Shown here piece by piece: positions 7,792-16,200 of a DNA stretch of 64,000 nucleotides. The position numbers and the translations under genes were made by a program. The DNA comes from Massilia sp. YIM B02443 (GTDB lineage Bacteria > Pseudomonadota > Gammaproteobacteria > Burkholderiales > Burkholderiaceae_D). The DNA lies in contig NZ_JASNRA010000004.1 of the NCBI RefSeq assembly GCF_030411955.1, positions 104,096-168,095 of the forward strand. Reading direction: 5' to 3'. Below the pieces are notes generated by a model. The model was not told the origin of the DNA, did no database searches, and was given only the letters and a program-made list of their open reading frames with translations. How positions within the stretch are numbered: position 1 is the first letter of the stretch; each line of letters opens with the position of its first letter.

Positions 7792-9306
7792 CTAGCCTCG
7801 CACCGGCTGGCGCCGCGTCTTCAGGCTGCGCCAGGCCTGGAGCCGGTCGTCGCGCTCCAGCACGAACAGGGCGCCGTGCGCGGCCAGCAGCAGCACCGTG
7901 GCGCCGAGGATCAGGGCGAAGTCGCGTGCGCCATCGTCGAACAGGGTCTCGGCCGTGGCGGCGGCGAGCGCGACCGGAATGATGCCGGCCGCGGCCGGCG
8001 CATAACCGTGCGTGAGCAGGCGCGCCAGCGAGGTCGGCACCGTGCGGCCATGGACGTACAGCAAAAAGGCGCCGCTGAACAGGAGCGAGCCGGCCAGGTG
8101 GCCCCAGGCGGCGCCATCGATGCCCCACCCCGCCACGCCGGCAAACACCAGACCCAGCCCGGACAGCGCGCGCGCCATCGCGAACAGGCCCGAGACGCGC
8201 GGATGGCCCATGCCGTCGTTCACCAATGACGGCAGGCTGCTGAGCGAATCGACGAACTGCGACAGCGCCATCACGGCCAGCACGGTGGCGCCGTTGCGGG
8301 CAAAGTCGGCATCCATCCAGTGCTGCAGGATGCGCTGCGCGAACACCGCCACCAGCACCAGGATCGCCGCGTTCAGGAACACCACGTAGCGGGTCGCCTT
8401 CAGGTAGGCCGCATCGAGGCGCTGCAATTCGCCGCGCGCGGCCAGCGCGCTGGCGGCGGGGAAGAATACGCTGGATAAGCGGAAGCTCAGCCCGAGCACG
8501 CGGTTGGCGAGCGTGGCCGCGACCGTATACCAGGCCAGCGCGGTGACGCCGGCCAGCGCGCCGATGATCAGCTTGTCGGCATGCGCGTACGACAGCGCGG
8601 CGAAGCGCGACAGGAACGACCAGCCCGAAAAGCGCAGCAGCCGCGCGCGCGTCGCCACGCCCGGCCAGCGCCAGCGCAGGGCCGGCAGCAGGCGCCGGAT
8701 CGCGCGCCACAGCACCAGGCAATGCAGGCCGCTGGCCGCCACCCGCAGCGCGATCACCTCGAACAGGCCATGGCCGAGCATCAGGATGCCGACCGTGGCC
8801 AGGGGCACCAGGGCGCCGAACACCATCTCGACCCGGCTCGACACGTCGTAGCGCATCAGCGACTGCGGCACGCTGTTCAGGTAATTCTGCATCTGGCTCA
8901 GCAGGAAGCCAAGCGCCGCCAGGCGCAGGGTGGCAACCGCTTCTTCGGTGAGCGCGGGCGGCACCGCGAACACGCCGCTCACCAGCGGGCGCGCGCCGAG
9001 GAAGATGCCGGCCGCGCCCAGCAGGCCGATGCCGGCATAGGCGGCCATCCCGAACGAGACGGTCTCGGCGATGCTGTCGTCATCGCGGTGCGCGTTGTGC
9101 TCCGCGATGTACTTGACCGAGCCGGCGGTGACGTTGATGTCGATCACGGCGAAATAGCCGACGATCGCCGTCACCAGCGAGTACACGCCGTAGCCGGCCT
9201 CGCCCAGGCCGCGCACCACCAGCGGCACGGTGGCCAGCATCACCAGCGCGGGGATCGCGGCCCCGAGCAGGTTGGACCAGGCGTTGCGGGCCAGGCGCAG
9301 GTTCAT
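7792..9306 (-). CDS. Wzx-like polysaccharide flippase (MOP superfamily)
   Basis: 504 residues with about 12-14 predicted transmembrane helices, starting MNLRLARNAWSNLLGAAIPA. The repeated pattern of long hydrophobic helices, an early NLLGAAIP..PLVVRGLGEAGYGVYSL segment and FSGWSFLSRFAALSYAHADKLIIG is characteristic of the polysaccharide transporter branch of the MOP superfamily. Such proteins flip undecaprenyl-diphosphate-linked repeat units to the periplasm. The ATG overlaps the stop of the Wzy-like gene by one base (TGATG), and its own stop lies one base from the next start, so it sits in a tightly packed operon. Substrate specificity cannot be read from the sequence. Confidence 0.88.
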   Translation of the reverse strand: MNLRLARNAWSNLLGAAIPALVMLATVPLVVRGLGEAGYGVYSLVTAIVGYFAVIDINVTAGSVKYIAEHNAHRDDDSIAETVSFGMAAYAGIGLLGAAGIFLGARPLVSGVFAVPPALTEEAVATLRLAALGFLLSQMQNYLNSVPQSLMRYDVSSRVEMVFGALVPLATVGILMLGHGLFEVIALRVAASGLHCLVLWRAIRRLLPALRWRWPGVATRARLLRFSGWSFLSRFAALSYAHADKLIIGALAGVTALAWYTVAATLANRVLGLSFRLSSVFFPAASALAARGELQRLDAAYLKATRYVVFLNAAILVLVAVFAQRILQHWMDADFARNGATVLAVMALSQFVDSLSSLPSLVNDGMGHPRVSGLFAMARALSGLGLVFAGVAGWGIDGAAWGHLAGSLLFSGAFLLYVHGRTVPTSLARLLTHGYAPAAAGIIPVALAAATAETLFDDGARDFALILGATVLLLAAHGALFVLERDDRLQAWRSLKTRRQPVRG

Positions 9307-10772
9307 CAGGCCGGCACCAGGTGGGGACGCGCCGCGGAAGGCCTGGCGGCGCACGGCGCCACGGCCGGCGCGGTGACCGCCAGCGCCAGGTAAGGCAGCG
9401 CCAGGCACAGGGCCAGCATCTGCGTCGTGCGCACCTGCGGGAAAGGCGTGCCGATCAGGAGGTCGGGAATCATGAACGCCAGGCCGGCGGCGCCCGCCAC
9501 GCCGAGCGCCAGCACGTCCGGCGGCAGCGTGCGCAGGGTGCGCCGCGCGAACAGCACGAAGGCGCAGATCACGCCCGCCAGCAGCACCGTGCCCGGCAGT
9601 CCGGTCTTGAGCGCAATGTGCAGCACGCCGCTGTGCAGGAACAGGCCGCCGTCCTGGTTGTTCTGCCAGGAGATGTACTGGTAGCCGTTGTAGCGGCCCC
9701 AGGCGCCGATGCCGGTGAACGGATGGGCCAGGAAATCGGCCAGCGCCAGCTTGAGCTCCAGCAGCCGTTCGCTTTCCGGACCGAAGCGGCGCGACTGCAT
9801 GTCGTACAGCAGGCTGAGCGCGCCATTGCCCGGTCCGCCCGCCCCCCCCGCCCGCCCCAGGCGCCGCACCGCGACGAAGGCCAGGGCGGCGCCGACCAGC
9901 GGCAGGCCGGCCAGCGTCAGTTGCACGCGCCGCCGTGGCGGAAGACGGAACATGATCACGGTTGCCGCCAGCACGAAACCGAACCAGGCGCTGCGCCGGT
10001 ACGACAGCAGCACGCACAGCGCGGTGGCGCCCAGCGTCAGCCAGGCGATGGTGCGCCACAGCCGGGAACGCTCGGCCGGCTCCAGCTGGAACAGCGTGAT
10101 CGCGGCGATGGCGAACGCGAGCGTGCACAGCAGGCTGTCGTTGATGTCGAAAAAGGTCAGCCGGATCTGCAGCGCGTTCATGTTCGCGTACACATTATTG
10201 GGGTCGCCGCCAAGGACGGCCCAGCGTCCCAGCCCGAACGCGGCGCGCACCAGCCCGGCCAGCAGGATGAAGCGGCTCAGCGCGCGTACCTGCGCGCGGG
10301 TGCGGAACGCCAGCAGCATCAGCGAGATGAGCGGCGCCATCCAGACGATGTTGGAAAAGCCGGACGGCGCCAGCGCCTCGGCCACCGGCACATTGGCGAG
10401 CACGGCCGCGCCGACGTGGGCCGCCAGCAGCACCGCCCAGGCCAGGAACCAGGGCCGCAGGTTGCAGGCCGGCGCCGGCAGGCGCTGGAAGCCGGCGGCC
10501 ACGCGCGCGCAGCACCAGGCGCCCAGCACGTACCACAGCACCACGCCGAACAGCAGCAGGCCGGAGCCGCGGCTGTAGATGCTGCGCGAAGCGAACACGG
10601 ACAGGTTGCCGTAGCTGGTGGAATTGACCCAGAAGAAAACCAGCAGATAGGGATAGACCAGCAAGCGCGGCCAGGCCAGGCCGATGCCGACGCCCAGCAC
10701 GGCCGCGAGCGACAGGCCGATGACGAACAGCCATGGCAGCGAGTAATAGATGTAAGGCAGGAGATCGTTCAT
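9306..10772 (-). CDS. O-antigen ligase/Wzy-type polymerase family membrane protein
   Basis: 488 residues, with about 10-12 transmembrane helices. A large periplasmic loop after VSYRRSAW-type segments (LLSYRRSAWFGFVLAATVIM) is followed by the Wzy_C signature HPFTGIGAWGRYNGYQ, with FLHSGVLHIALKTGLPGTVLL further on. That H-P-x-x-G-x-G pattern and the later L-H-x-x-L stretch define the O-antigen ligase/polymerase family. In a Wzx/Wzy-type EPS locus this protein is the expected repeat-unit polymerase. It lies between EpsI and the flippase. A run of C residues at 9838-9848 encodes Gly/Ala repeats in the loop. Assignment as polymerase rather than ligase is by context. Confidence 0.85.
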   Translation of the reverse strand: MNDLLPYIYYSLPWLFVIGLSLAAVLGVGIGLAWPRLLVYPYLLVFFWVNSTSYGNLSVFASRSIYSRGSGLLLFGVVLWYVLGAWCCARVAAGFQRLPAPACNLRPWFLAWAVLLAAHVGAAVLANVPVAEALAPSGFSNIVWMAPLISLMLLAFRTRAQVRALSRFILLAGLVRAAFGLGRWAVLGGDPNNVYANMNALQIRLTFFDINDSLLCTLAFAIAAITLFQLEPAERSRLWRTIAWLTLGATALCVLLSYRRSAWFGFVLAATVIMFRLPPRRRVQLTLAGLPLVGAALAFVAVRRLGRAGGAGGPGNGALSLLYDMQSRRFGPESERLLELKLALADFLAHPFTGIGAWGRYNGYQYISWQNNQDGGLFLHSGVLHIALKTGLPGTVLLAGVICAFVLFARRTLRTLPPDVLALGVAGAAGLAFMIPDLLIGTPFPQVRTTQMLALCLALPYLALAVTAPAVAPCAARPSAARPHLVPA

Positions 10773-10788
10773 CGTGGCGCGTCCCGGT

Positions 10789-11679
10789 TCAGACTTGCTT
10801 CATGGACGCGCTTGTTTCCGCCGACGGGGGCGGCGATGGTGGCCGTGCTGTGTCTTCTGTGCCTGCTTTGGCTGCTGTGCCTGCTTTGGCTGCTGTGCCT
10901 GCTGTGCCTGCTGTGCCTGTTGTGCCTGCTGTGGCTGCTGTGGCTGCCGAGACTGTTCTACCTGCTGGGACTGCTGCCATCCCTGCTCCTCCTGTCTCTT
11001 TCGCTTCTCCTATCAGGCGCGCGCGATCGCGTGGCGCCAGCGCCGCCAGCATGTCGGTCACGAAGCGGTCCTGCACGCGCCAGCCGGCGCGGGAGTCGTT
11101 GCCGACGGTCGAGACGCGCACCAGCATGCCGTCCGGGACCTCGCCCGACAGGCCATAGGCCAGGCGGCGCAGCTTTTGCCGGATGCCGGTGCGGGTGGCC
11201 TTGTCGCCGATGGTGATCCAGTAGGTGATCGGCTCGTTGCGCTCGTGCAGCCGCGCCACCAGGCGCGTGACCGGCACCTGGGCGTAGCGGGTCGGCAGGA
11301 GGTCGTCGTCGTCCTGCACCATCTGGAAGCCCTGCGCCACGTAGCAGACCTCGGGCAAATGCAGCTGCAGCGACTTGCTCTGGTCGCCGCCGTAGGCGAT
11401 CGACAGCATCACGCGCTGGCCGTGCGGATCGATGTAGGTGCGCGACAGGGTCTGGTCATAGATTTTCTCGAGCATGCCCTGCTGCTCGGGATTCGGCGTC
11501 AGCGGCACCACGCTCGGGTCGATTGTCCAGGCGCCGAAGCGGGACGGGATCATCTGCTCGAGATTGAACAGCTCGTGCGCCAGCGGCGCGCGCGGCTGCG
11601 GCGTCAGCGCGCCGGTGAGCGCCGAGGTCGCCGCCATCGCCACGCCAAGGACGATGCTGACCGCCAGATTGCGGTTCAT
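10789..11679 (-). CDS. epsI: EpsI family protein (exosortase-B-associated), with repeat tail
   Basis: 296 residues. It begins with an N-terminal membrane anchor/signal (MNRNLAVSIVLGVAMAATSA). The EpsI domain follows: FNLEQMIPSRFGAWTIDPS, TYIDPHGQRVMLSIAYGGDQ, and the signature LQLHLPEVCYVAQGFQ near residues 105-119. Family proteins are encoded beside exosortases and are often fused to them; the biochemical role is not settled. The ATG overlaps the XrtB stop (CCATGA). From about residue 244 to the end the protein turns into a low-complexity Ala/Gly/Thr/Lys tail. This is encoded by a 9-bp tandem repeat and followed by a Pro-rich end. The tail is absent from the family core and is probably variable between strains. 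Confidence 0.93.
   Translation of the reverse strand: MNRNLAVSIVLGVAMAATSALTGALTPQPRAPLAHELFNLEQMIPSRFGAWTIDPSVVPLTPNPEQQGMLEKIYDQTLSRTYIDPHGQRVMLSIAYGGDQSKSLQLHLPEVCYVAQGFQMVQDDDDLLPTRYAQVPVTRLVARLHERNEPITYWITIGDKATRTGIRQKLRRLAYGLSGEVPDGMLVRVSTVGNDSRAGWRVQDRFVTDMLAALAPRDRARLIGEAKETGGAGMAAVPAGRTVSAATAATAGTTGTAGTAGTAAKAGTAAKAGTEDTARPPSPPPSAETSASMKQV
10858..10947. repeat. Ten tandem 9-bp units inside epsI
   Basis: Ten contiguous copies of a 9-bp unit (TGTGCCTGC on the plus strand, with variants TTTGGCTGC and TGTGGCTGC). On the coding strand each unit encodes Ala-(Gly/Ala)-(Thr/Lys), giving the tail of EpsI. The unit is a multiple of three, so copy-number slippage would lengthen or shorten the tail without breaking the frame. 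Confidence 0.95.
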
Positions 11680-12830
11680 GGAGGCTGCCTCATCGGCGAC
11701 GACATGCCCGGCGCGGCGTGTCCGGGCGCGGCGTGTCCGGGCGCGTGCAACCCGGACGCTGTCTTCGCGGCCGCCGCGTGCCCGTGCCCTCTCGTCCCGG
11801 ATGAGGCCACGCCGGGAGCAACGCCATTGCCACCGCCACCGGTCCCGGCGCCGCGCTTGAGTTTCCACTGCAGCGCCGAATCGACCGCCAGGATCAGCGC
11901 CAGCGCGGTCAGGAACAGCACCATGCCGGCAAAGCCGTGCAGGAAACCCTGGCCGGCGGCGTCGCCGAAGTGGTAGGTCACCAGCGTCAGGGTGATCACC
12001 CGCACCACATTGGCCGTGAACGAGATCGGGACGATCAGGATCGCCAGGCCAACGTTGCGAAATGCCGAAGGATGGCGCATCAGGTTCAGGTAGAACAGGC
12101 CGAGCGCTTCCAGCGTGAGCAGCGTCTGCAGGCCGGCGCAGGCGTCGGCCACCAGCAGCTGGTACTGGCCGATCTGCAGCACCACGCCCGAGCGCGACAC
12201 GGGATAGCCGGCCGCGAACAGCAGGTGCTCGGTGGCCCAGGACACCGCCATCTTCATCGGCATCGTCACCGCCGCCACCAGCTCGCTCGGCAGCGGCACC
12301 ATGAACAGCATGAAGAAGAACGGGAACCACAGCACGCGCAGTGCCTTTGCGCCGAACTTGAGCAGCACGATCGCCGCCAGCACCGCCAGGATCGAGCCGA
12401 CCTCGAACATCAGGATCTTCTGCGAGCGGCCCAGCAGGTGGATCGCCAGGCCGAAGGCCAGCAGCGGCCAGCCGGCCCAGTGCAGGCGCGGCGGATCGCA
12501 AGTGGCCTGCACCTGCGGCCACTTGCGCCAGACCAGCCACAGCGCCAGGAAGAAGATGATCGGGCCATGGCCCTGCTCTTCGCCGATCCAGGCGCCGGTG
12601 AACAGGCCGTACAGGGTGGGAACGAACAACGCCGCCAGGCCCAGCAGCACCGGCCACCACTCGGGCAATGCCGCGCGCAGCGGCGATAACCTCGTGGCCT
12701 GCGCGCCGCTGATGGCGCTGGCGCAGGTCGTAGCGCCGGTGTTGGCAATGGCGCCGGTACTGGCATCGGCGCCGGCATGTGCGCCGGCGCTGGCGCTGCC
12801 CGGCTTGCCGGCTTCGGTACGCAGCTTCAT
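11676..12830 (-). CDS. xrtB: Exosortase B (XrtB)
   Basis: 384 residues, a polytopic inner-membrane cysteine transpeptidase-like enzyme. The catalytic triad of exosortases is visible: Cys231 in LLVADACAGLQTLLTL, Arg277 in SFTANVVRVITL, and His298 in GQGFLHGFAGMV. The HGPIIFFLALWLVWRKWP segment near residue 88 matches the family N-terminal core. Type B exosortases are encoded in Eps operons beside EpsI and are thought to sort PEP-CTERM proteins. The start is one base after the EpsG stop. The protein is longer than the usual 300 or so residues. It has an Ala/Thr/Gly-rich N-terminal tail (about 45 residues) and a His/Ala/Pro/Gly C-terminal tail with GHAAP repeats. No PEP-CTERM substrate is encoded in this window. 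Confidence 0.95.
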   Translation of the reverse strand: MKLRTEAGKPGSASAGAHAGADASTGAIANTGATTCASAISGAQATRLSPLRAALPEWWPVLLGLAALFVPTLYGLFTGAWIGEEQGHGPIIFFLALWLVWRKWPQVQATCDPPRLHWAGWPLLAFGLAIHLLGRSQKILMFEVGSILAVLAAIVLLKFGAKALRVLWFPFFFMLFMVPLPSELVAAVTMPMKMAVSWATEHLLFAAGYPVSRSGVVLQIGQYQLLVADACAGLQTLLTLEALGLFYLNLMRHPSAFRNVGLAILIVPISFTANVVRVITLTLVTYHFGDAAGQGFLHGFAGMVLFLTALALILAVDSALQWKLKRGAGTGGGGNGVAPGVASSGTRGHGHAAAAKTASGLHAPGHAAPGHAAPGMSSPMRQPP

Positions 12831-12831
12831 G

Positions 12832-13701
12832 TCAGAACTCCACCACCACCGAGCCGACCACTTCGGCGCCGGCCTCGGGCATCTGCTCGGCCATGCGCTG
12901 AATGCTGGCGATGCGGGTGCGGTGCTTGCACGCCACCAGCAGCACCCCGCCGACGCGGCCGGCCACCGCCAGCGCATCGGCGCCGGCGCTGAACGGCGCC
13001 AGGTCGTACAGCACGACGTCGTAGCGGCTTTCGAGCTGGGCGTGCAGGTTGCGAAAGCCCTCGCGCGCCAGCAGTTCCTGCGGATTCGGTGGGAGCGTTC
13101 CGGCCGGCAGTAGCGACAGGTCGACAAAGGACGGCACGCGCTGGATCACGTCCAGGTCGGCGCGCCCGGCCAGCAGGTCGGACAGCCCCTGGCGCGGCTT
13201 GAGCGCGAACATCTCGTGCTGGCGCGGATGGCGCAGGTTGGCGTCCACCAGCAGGGTCTGTTCGCCGAGCTGCGAGAACACCAGCGCCAGATTGGCCGCG
13301 AACAGGCCGGCGCCGTCACCGGCTTCGGCGCCCGCGATCGCCAGCGCGCGCCGGCCGCGCGCGAACCAGCGCAGCATCAGCTGGCTGCGGATCGCGCGCA
13401 GCGCTTCGACCTGCGGCGCAAATGGCTCATAGGCAGCCACCAGCCGCGGCGACAGGTTGGCTTGCCCGTGCTGCAGATAGGGATAGGCGAACTGGCGCGC
13501 CAGCGCCTGCTGGACGTCCTCGTCGCTCACCAGTCCCAGGCGCACGGCGGCTTCGCCGAAGCGCAGGCCCAGCTCCGCCTGGGCGCGCAGCACGTTCTCG
13601 GTGTCTTCCGATGTCAGCTTGCCGGCCTCGCGCAGCAGCATGCCCATGCTCGAGTCGGCGCCATGGTCGCGCGCAAAAGCGGAAAGTACGGATGAATTCA
13701 T
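12832..13701 (-). CDS. epsG: EpsG-like chain-length determinant kinase homologue with degenerate P-loop
   Basis: 289 residues, starting MNSSVLSAFARDHGADSSMG. An N-terminal region (KLTSEDTENVLRAQAELGLR; YPYLQHGQANLSPRLVAAYE) precedes a BY-kinase/MinD-like ATPase domain with LLVDANLRHPRQ (Walker A', residues 150-161), GLSDLLAGRADLDVIQ, and a Walker-B-like VVLYDLAPFSAGADAL. The Walker A region is GAEAGDGAGLFAAN (residues 124-137): the Lys/Arg-Ser/Thr normally present is replaced by Ala-Gly. There is no C-terminal tyrosine cluster (ends SVVVEF). The family partners EpsF in controlling chain length. Whether this copy binds ATP is doubtful. The ATG at 13701 has GGGA eight bases upstream; a GTG at 13737 is the alternative. 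Coupled to xrtB by a one-base gap. Confidence 0.9.
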   Translation of the reverse strand: MNSSVLSAFARDHGADSSMGMLLREAGKLTSEDTENVLRAQAELGLRFGEAAVRLGLVSDEDVQQALARQFAYPYLQHGQANLSPRLVAAYEPFAPQVEALRAIRSQLMLRWFARGRRALAIAGAEAGDGAGLFAANLALVFSQLGEQTLLVDANLRHPRQHEMFALKPRQGLSDLLAGRADLDVIQRVPSFVDLSLLPAGTLPPNPQELLAREGFRNLHAQLESRYDVVLYDLAPFSAGADALAVAGRVGGVLLVACKHRTRIASIQRMAEQMPEAGAEVVGSVVVEF

Positions 13702-13761
13702 GGCACGGTCCCGGCGGTTTTCCTCATGGTCTTCCACATGGTCGTCCTCATGGTCGCCCTG

Positions 13762-15186
13762 TCAGTTCAGCCGCAGCAGGCGGCGCGGAGCCATCAGGCG
13801 CCGCATGCCGCTGCGGCGCACGCGCGGCGCGCCCCATTCGATGGCGCCCAGCACCGGAATGCCGAGCATGTCGCGCACATCGCCGCTGGAGCGCACCGGG
13901 CGGTTGACCAGTTCGAGCATCAGCGCCAGGCCGACGCCGAGGATGGTGCCGAGCAGGATCGACACCAGGGTATTGAGCAGCACGCGTGGGCCGGACGGTT
14001 CGAGCGGCGCCGTGGCGGGATTCAGCACCGAGATATCGGACTGCTCGGACTGGGCCTCGATGCGGGTCTGCGAGAAGCGTTCGCTGGCCGAATCGTAGGC
14101 GCGCTGGGCGCTGTCCAGGTCTTTCAGCATCACGCCCAGCTCGTCGCGGGTACGGTTCAGCTCCAGCACGCGGGTCTTCTGCGCGGCCAGTTCGGCCTGC
14201 AGCTCGGCTTCGCGCTGGCGCAGCACGTCGGCATTGGCGCCGACGCTGCGCGTCACCGTGCCCACGGCGGCGCCGAGTTCGGAGCGCAGCTTGGCCACCT
14301 CGGCGCTGGCGGACTGGTATTGCGGATGGTTGCGGCCGTAGCGCGAGCTGGCCTCGGCCAGCTTGGCTTCGGCACTGGCCAGCGTCACGCGCAGGTTCTG
14401 GATCAGGGCGTTGTTGGCGACGTCGGGGGAGTTGATCGGCGCGCCGGTCGCGGCGCTGCCGGCGGCGCGTTCGCGCGAGCTCGCTTCCATCGCCGCGGCC
14501 TGGGCCACCACCAGCTGGGCCGACAGGTCGTTCAGGCGCGACAGCTCGACGTCGACCCGGTTGTTGTCGAGGCTGACGATGCCTTTCTCTTGCTGGTATT
14601 TGGACAGGCGCGCCTGGGCCGCCTCGACGTTGTCGCGCAACTGCCTGGTCTGCTCGTTGAAATAGGTCGAGGCGTTCTTGGCCGGCTCGGTCTTGAGCTG
14701 CACCGTGGCTTTCTGGTATTCGCCGGCGAAGGCATTTGCCACCGCAGCGGCGAAGGCCGGGTCGGCGCCGTCGAAACTGATCTCGACCACGCTCGACTCG
14801 CGCGAGGGCATGATCTGCAGTTTCTTGAGCAGCAGGTCGGCCAGCCAGTCGCGCACCGTGCCCTTGCCTTCGGTGGCTTCCTGGAACTGCCTGATCACGG
14901 CCGGACTGGACGCCAGTTGCAGCGCATCGACGACGCGCAGCGCCACGTTCTTGCTACCGATGATGTCCATCTGGGTCGCCATATAGCCCGGCATCAGCTG
15001 GCCCGGCATGGTCAGGCCGGTCAGTGGGTCCACGCCCTTGTAGTTGAGCAACACCGAGGCCGTGGCGGTATAGGTCTTTTGCTGGACCAGGCTCCAGCCC
15101 AGCGCCAGCAGCACCGTGGCCAGCAGCGTACCCAGGATCAGGCGCTTGCGTGCGAGCAGGATCAGCAGAAATTGGCGGATGTTCAT
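13762..15186 (-). CDS. epsF: EpsF chain-length determinant (Wzz-type polysaccharide co-polymerase)
   Basis: 474 residues. The first transmembrane helix follows MNIRQFLLILLARKRLILGT, and a Wzz domain comes next (YTATASVLLNYKGVDPLTGL; MATQMDIIGSKNVALRVVDA). A long periplasmic coiled-coil region (about residues 180-385, many QARLSKYQQEK/RQREAELQAELA heptads) leads to a C-terminal P-rich segment, NPATAPLEPSGPRVLLNTLV, and the second membrane helix. This is the architecture of polysaccharide co-polymerases that set polymer length together with the EpsG-type partner and the EpsE export pore. Its ATG overlaps the stop of a possible 60-codon ORF lying between it and epsE. Confidence 0.93.
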   Translation of the reverse strand: MNIRQFLLILLARKRLILGTLLATVLLALGWSLVQQKTYTATASVLLNYKGVDPLTGLTMPGQLMPGYMATQMDIIGSKNVALRVVDALQLASSPAVIRQFQEATEGKGTVRDWLADLLLKKLQIMPSRESSVVEISFDGADPAFAAAVANAFAGEYQKATVQLKTEPAKNASTYFNEQTRQLRDNVEAAQARLSKYQQEKGIVSLDNNRVDVELSRLNDLSAQLVVAQAAAMEASSRERAAGSAATGAPINSPDVANNALIQNLRVTLASAEAKLAEASSRYGRNHPQYQSASAEVAKLRSELGAAVGTVTRSVGANADVLRQREAELQAELAAQKTRVLELNRTRDELGVMLKDLDSAQRAYDSASERFSQTRIEAQSEQSDISVLNPATAPLEPSGPRVLLNTLVSILLGTILGVGLALMLELVNRPVRSSGDVRDMLGIPVLGAIEWGAPRVRRSGMRRLMAPRRLLRLN

Positions 15187-15365
15187 GACACTACTTTCGT
15201 TCGTTCATGGATGCCGTGCTGGCCGCATCGGCGATGACGGCGCGGGCACAAGCTGGGCACAAGGTCGGCACACTCGGGCACGCTCTGCAAGCCCCGGCAC
15301 GACGCGGCGCGAGCGGCCTCATCCGCGGCATTGACAGGCTCGAGGATTACCGTGTGCTGGCGCAT
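15183..15365 (-). CDS. Possible small ORF between epsE and epsF
   Basis: A 60-codon frame exactly fills the epsE-epsF gap. Its ATG lies one base after the epsE stop and its stop overlaps the epsF ATG (ATGA). The product (MRQHTVILEPVNAADEAARA...) has no recognisable domain, no signal peptide and no membrane segment, and contains four scattered cysteines. Third codon positions are mostly G or C, as expected for a coding frame here but also common by chance at this GC content. It may be a real coupling peptide that carries ribosomes from epsE to epsF, or a fortuitous frame. Confidence 0.3.
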   Translation of the reverse strand: MRQHTVILEPVNAADEAARAASCRGLQSVPECADLVPSLCPRRHRRCGQHGIHERTKVVS

Positions 15366-15366
15366 G

Positions 15367-16167
15367 TCAGAACCAGCTCTCGCGCACCACGATCACATCG
15401 TCGACCTGGACCGGATCGCTGGCCTTGACCTCGATCGTCACCGGATTGCCGCCGGCATCGCGGCGCGTGATGCGCATGCCGTTATCGCTGCCGCGCGGAC
15501 TCAGTCCTCCGCCGGCCGAGATCGCCTGCTGGACCGTCATGCCGCGTTCCAGGCGGAAGGCGCCCGGACGCGTCACTTCGCCGGTGACGTAGGCGCGCGG
15601 CGCGCGTTCGACGTAGATGATGTCGCCGCCGGCCACCTCGACGTCCTTGTCCAGCTCGCCCCTGCGCACCATGTCGACCACGTCGATGGTCTCGCGCGCG
15701 GTGGCGCCGTCACGGGTGCGCACCAGGCTCACCATGTCGCCGCCTTCGCCATGGATGCCGCCGGCCATCGCCAGCAGGTCGAGCACCTTGCGCCGCCCCT
15801 CCACCGGATAGCGGCCCGGACGATTCACGTAGCCGAGCACCGAGACCTGCTGGCTGGCCAGTGTCGTCACCAGCATGTTGACCTGGGCTTTCTTGAGATA
15901 GCCGCCCTTTTCCAGAAGCCCGCCGATCTTCTTCTCGGCGGCGGCCACCGGCAGCCCGCCCACGGCGACCTCGCCCAGCAGCGGGAAGGTGATGTTGCCG
16001 CCCTCGCTGACGCGGGTCTCGAGCGACAGGTCGGGGCTGCCGTACACCGACAGCTTGACGATGTCGCCCGCGCCCAGCAGCACCTCGGCGGCGACCGCCG
16101 CGCACATGCCGCCGCCGGCGAACAGCATGAAGGCGGCGCAGGTGATCCACTTTACGAATCGTTTCAT
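15367..16167 (-). CDS. epsE: EpsE polysaccharide export outer-membrane protein
   Basis: 266 residues with a Sec signal peptide (MKRFVKWITCAAFMLFAGGG...AVAA). A poly-export/Wza-like domain follows (VLLGAGDIVKLSVYGSPDLS; GGNITFPLLGEVAVGGLPVA), then SLBB-type modules (VSVLGYVNRPGRYPVEG and AYVTGEVTRPGAFRLERG). Such proteins form the periplasmic and outer-membrane export channel for EPS, here with EpsL and the EpsF co-polymerase. The signal sequence has cysteines but no convincing lipobox directly before the mature start, so lipidation is uncertain. It sits between EpsD (33 bp upstream) and epsF. Confidence 0.93.
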   Translation of the reverse strand: MKRFVKWITCAAFMLFAGGGMCAAVAAEVLLGAGDIVKLSVYGSPDLSLETRVSEGGNITFPLLGEVAVGGLPVAAAEKKIGGLLEKGGYLKKAQVNMLVTTLASQQVSVLGYVNRPGRYPVEGRRKVLDLLAMAGGIHGEGGDMVSLVRTRDGATARETIDVVDMVRRGELDKDVEVAGGDIIYVERAPRAYVTGEVTRPGAFRLERGMTVQQAISAGGGLSPRGSDNGMRITRRDAGGNPVTIEVKASDPVQVDDVIVVRESWF

Positions 16168-16200
16168 GTCTTTCCTCCAGCGTCGGTTGTGTCGCGGGTC

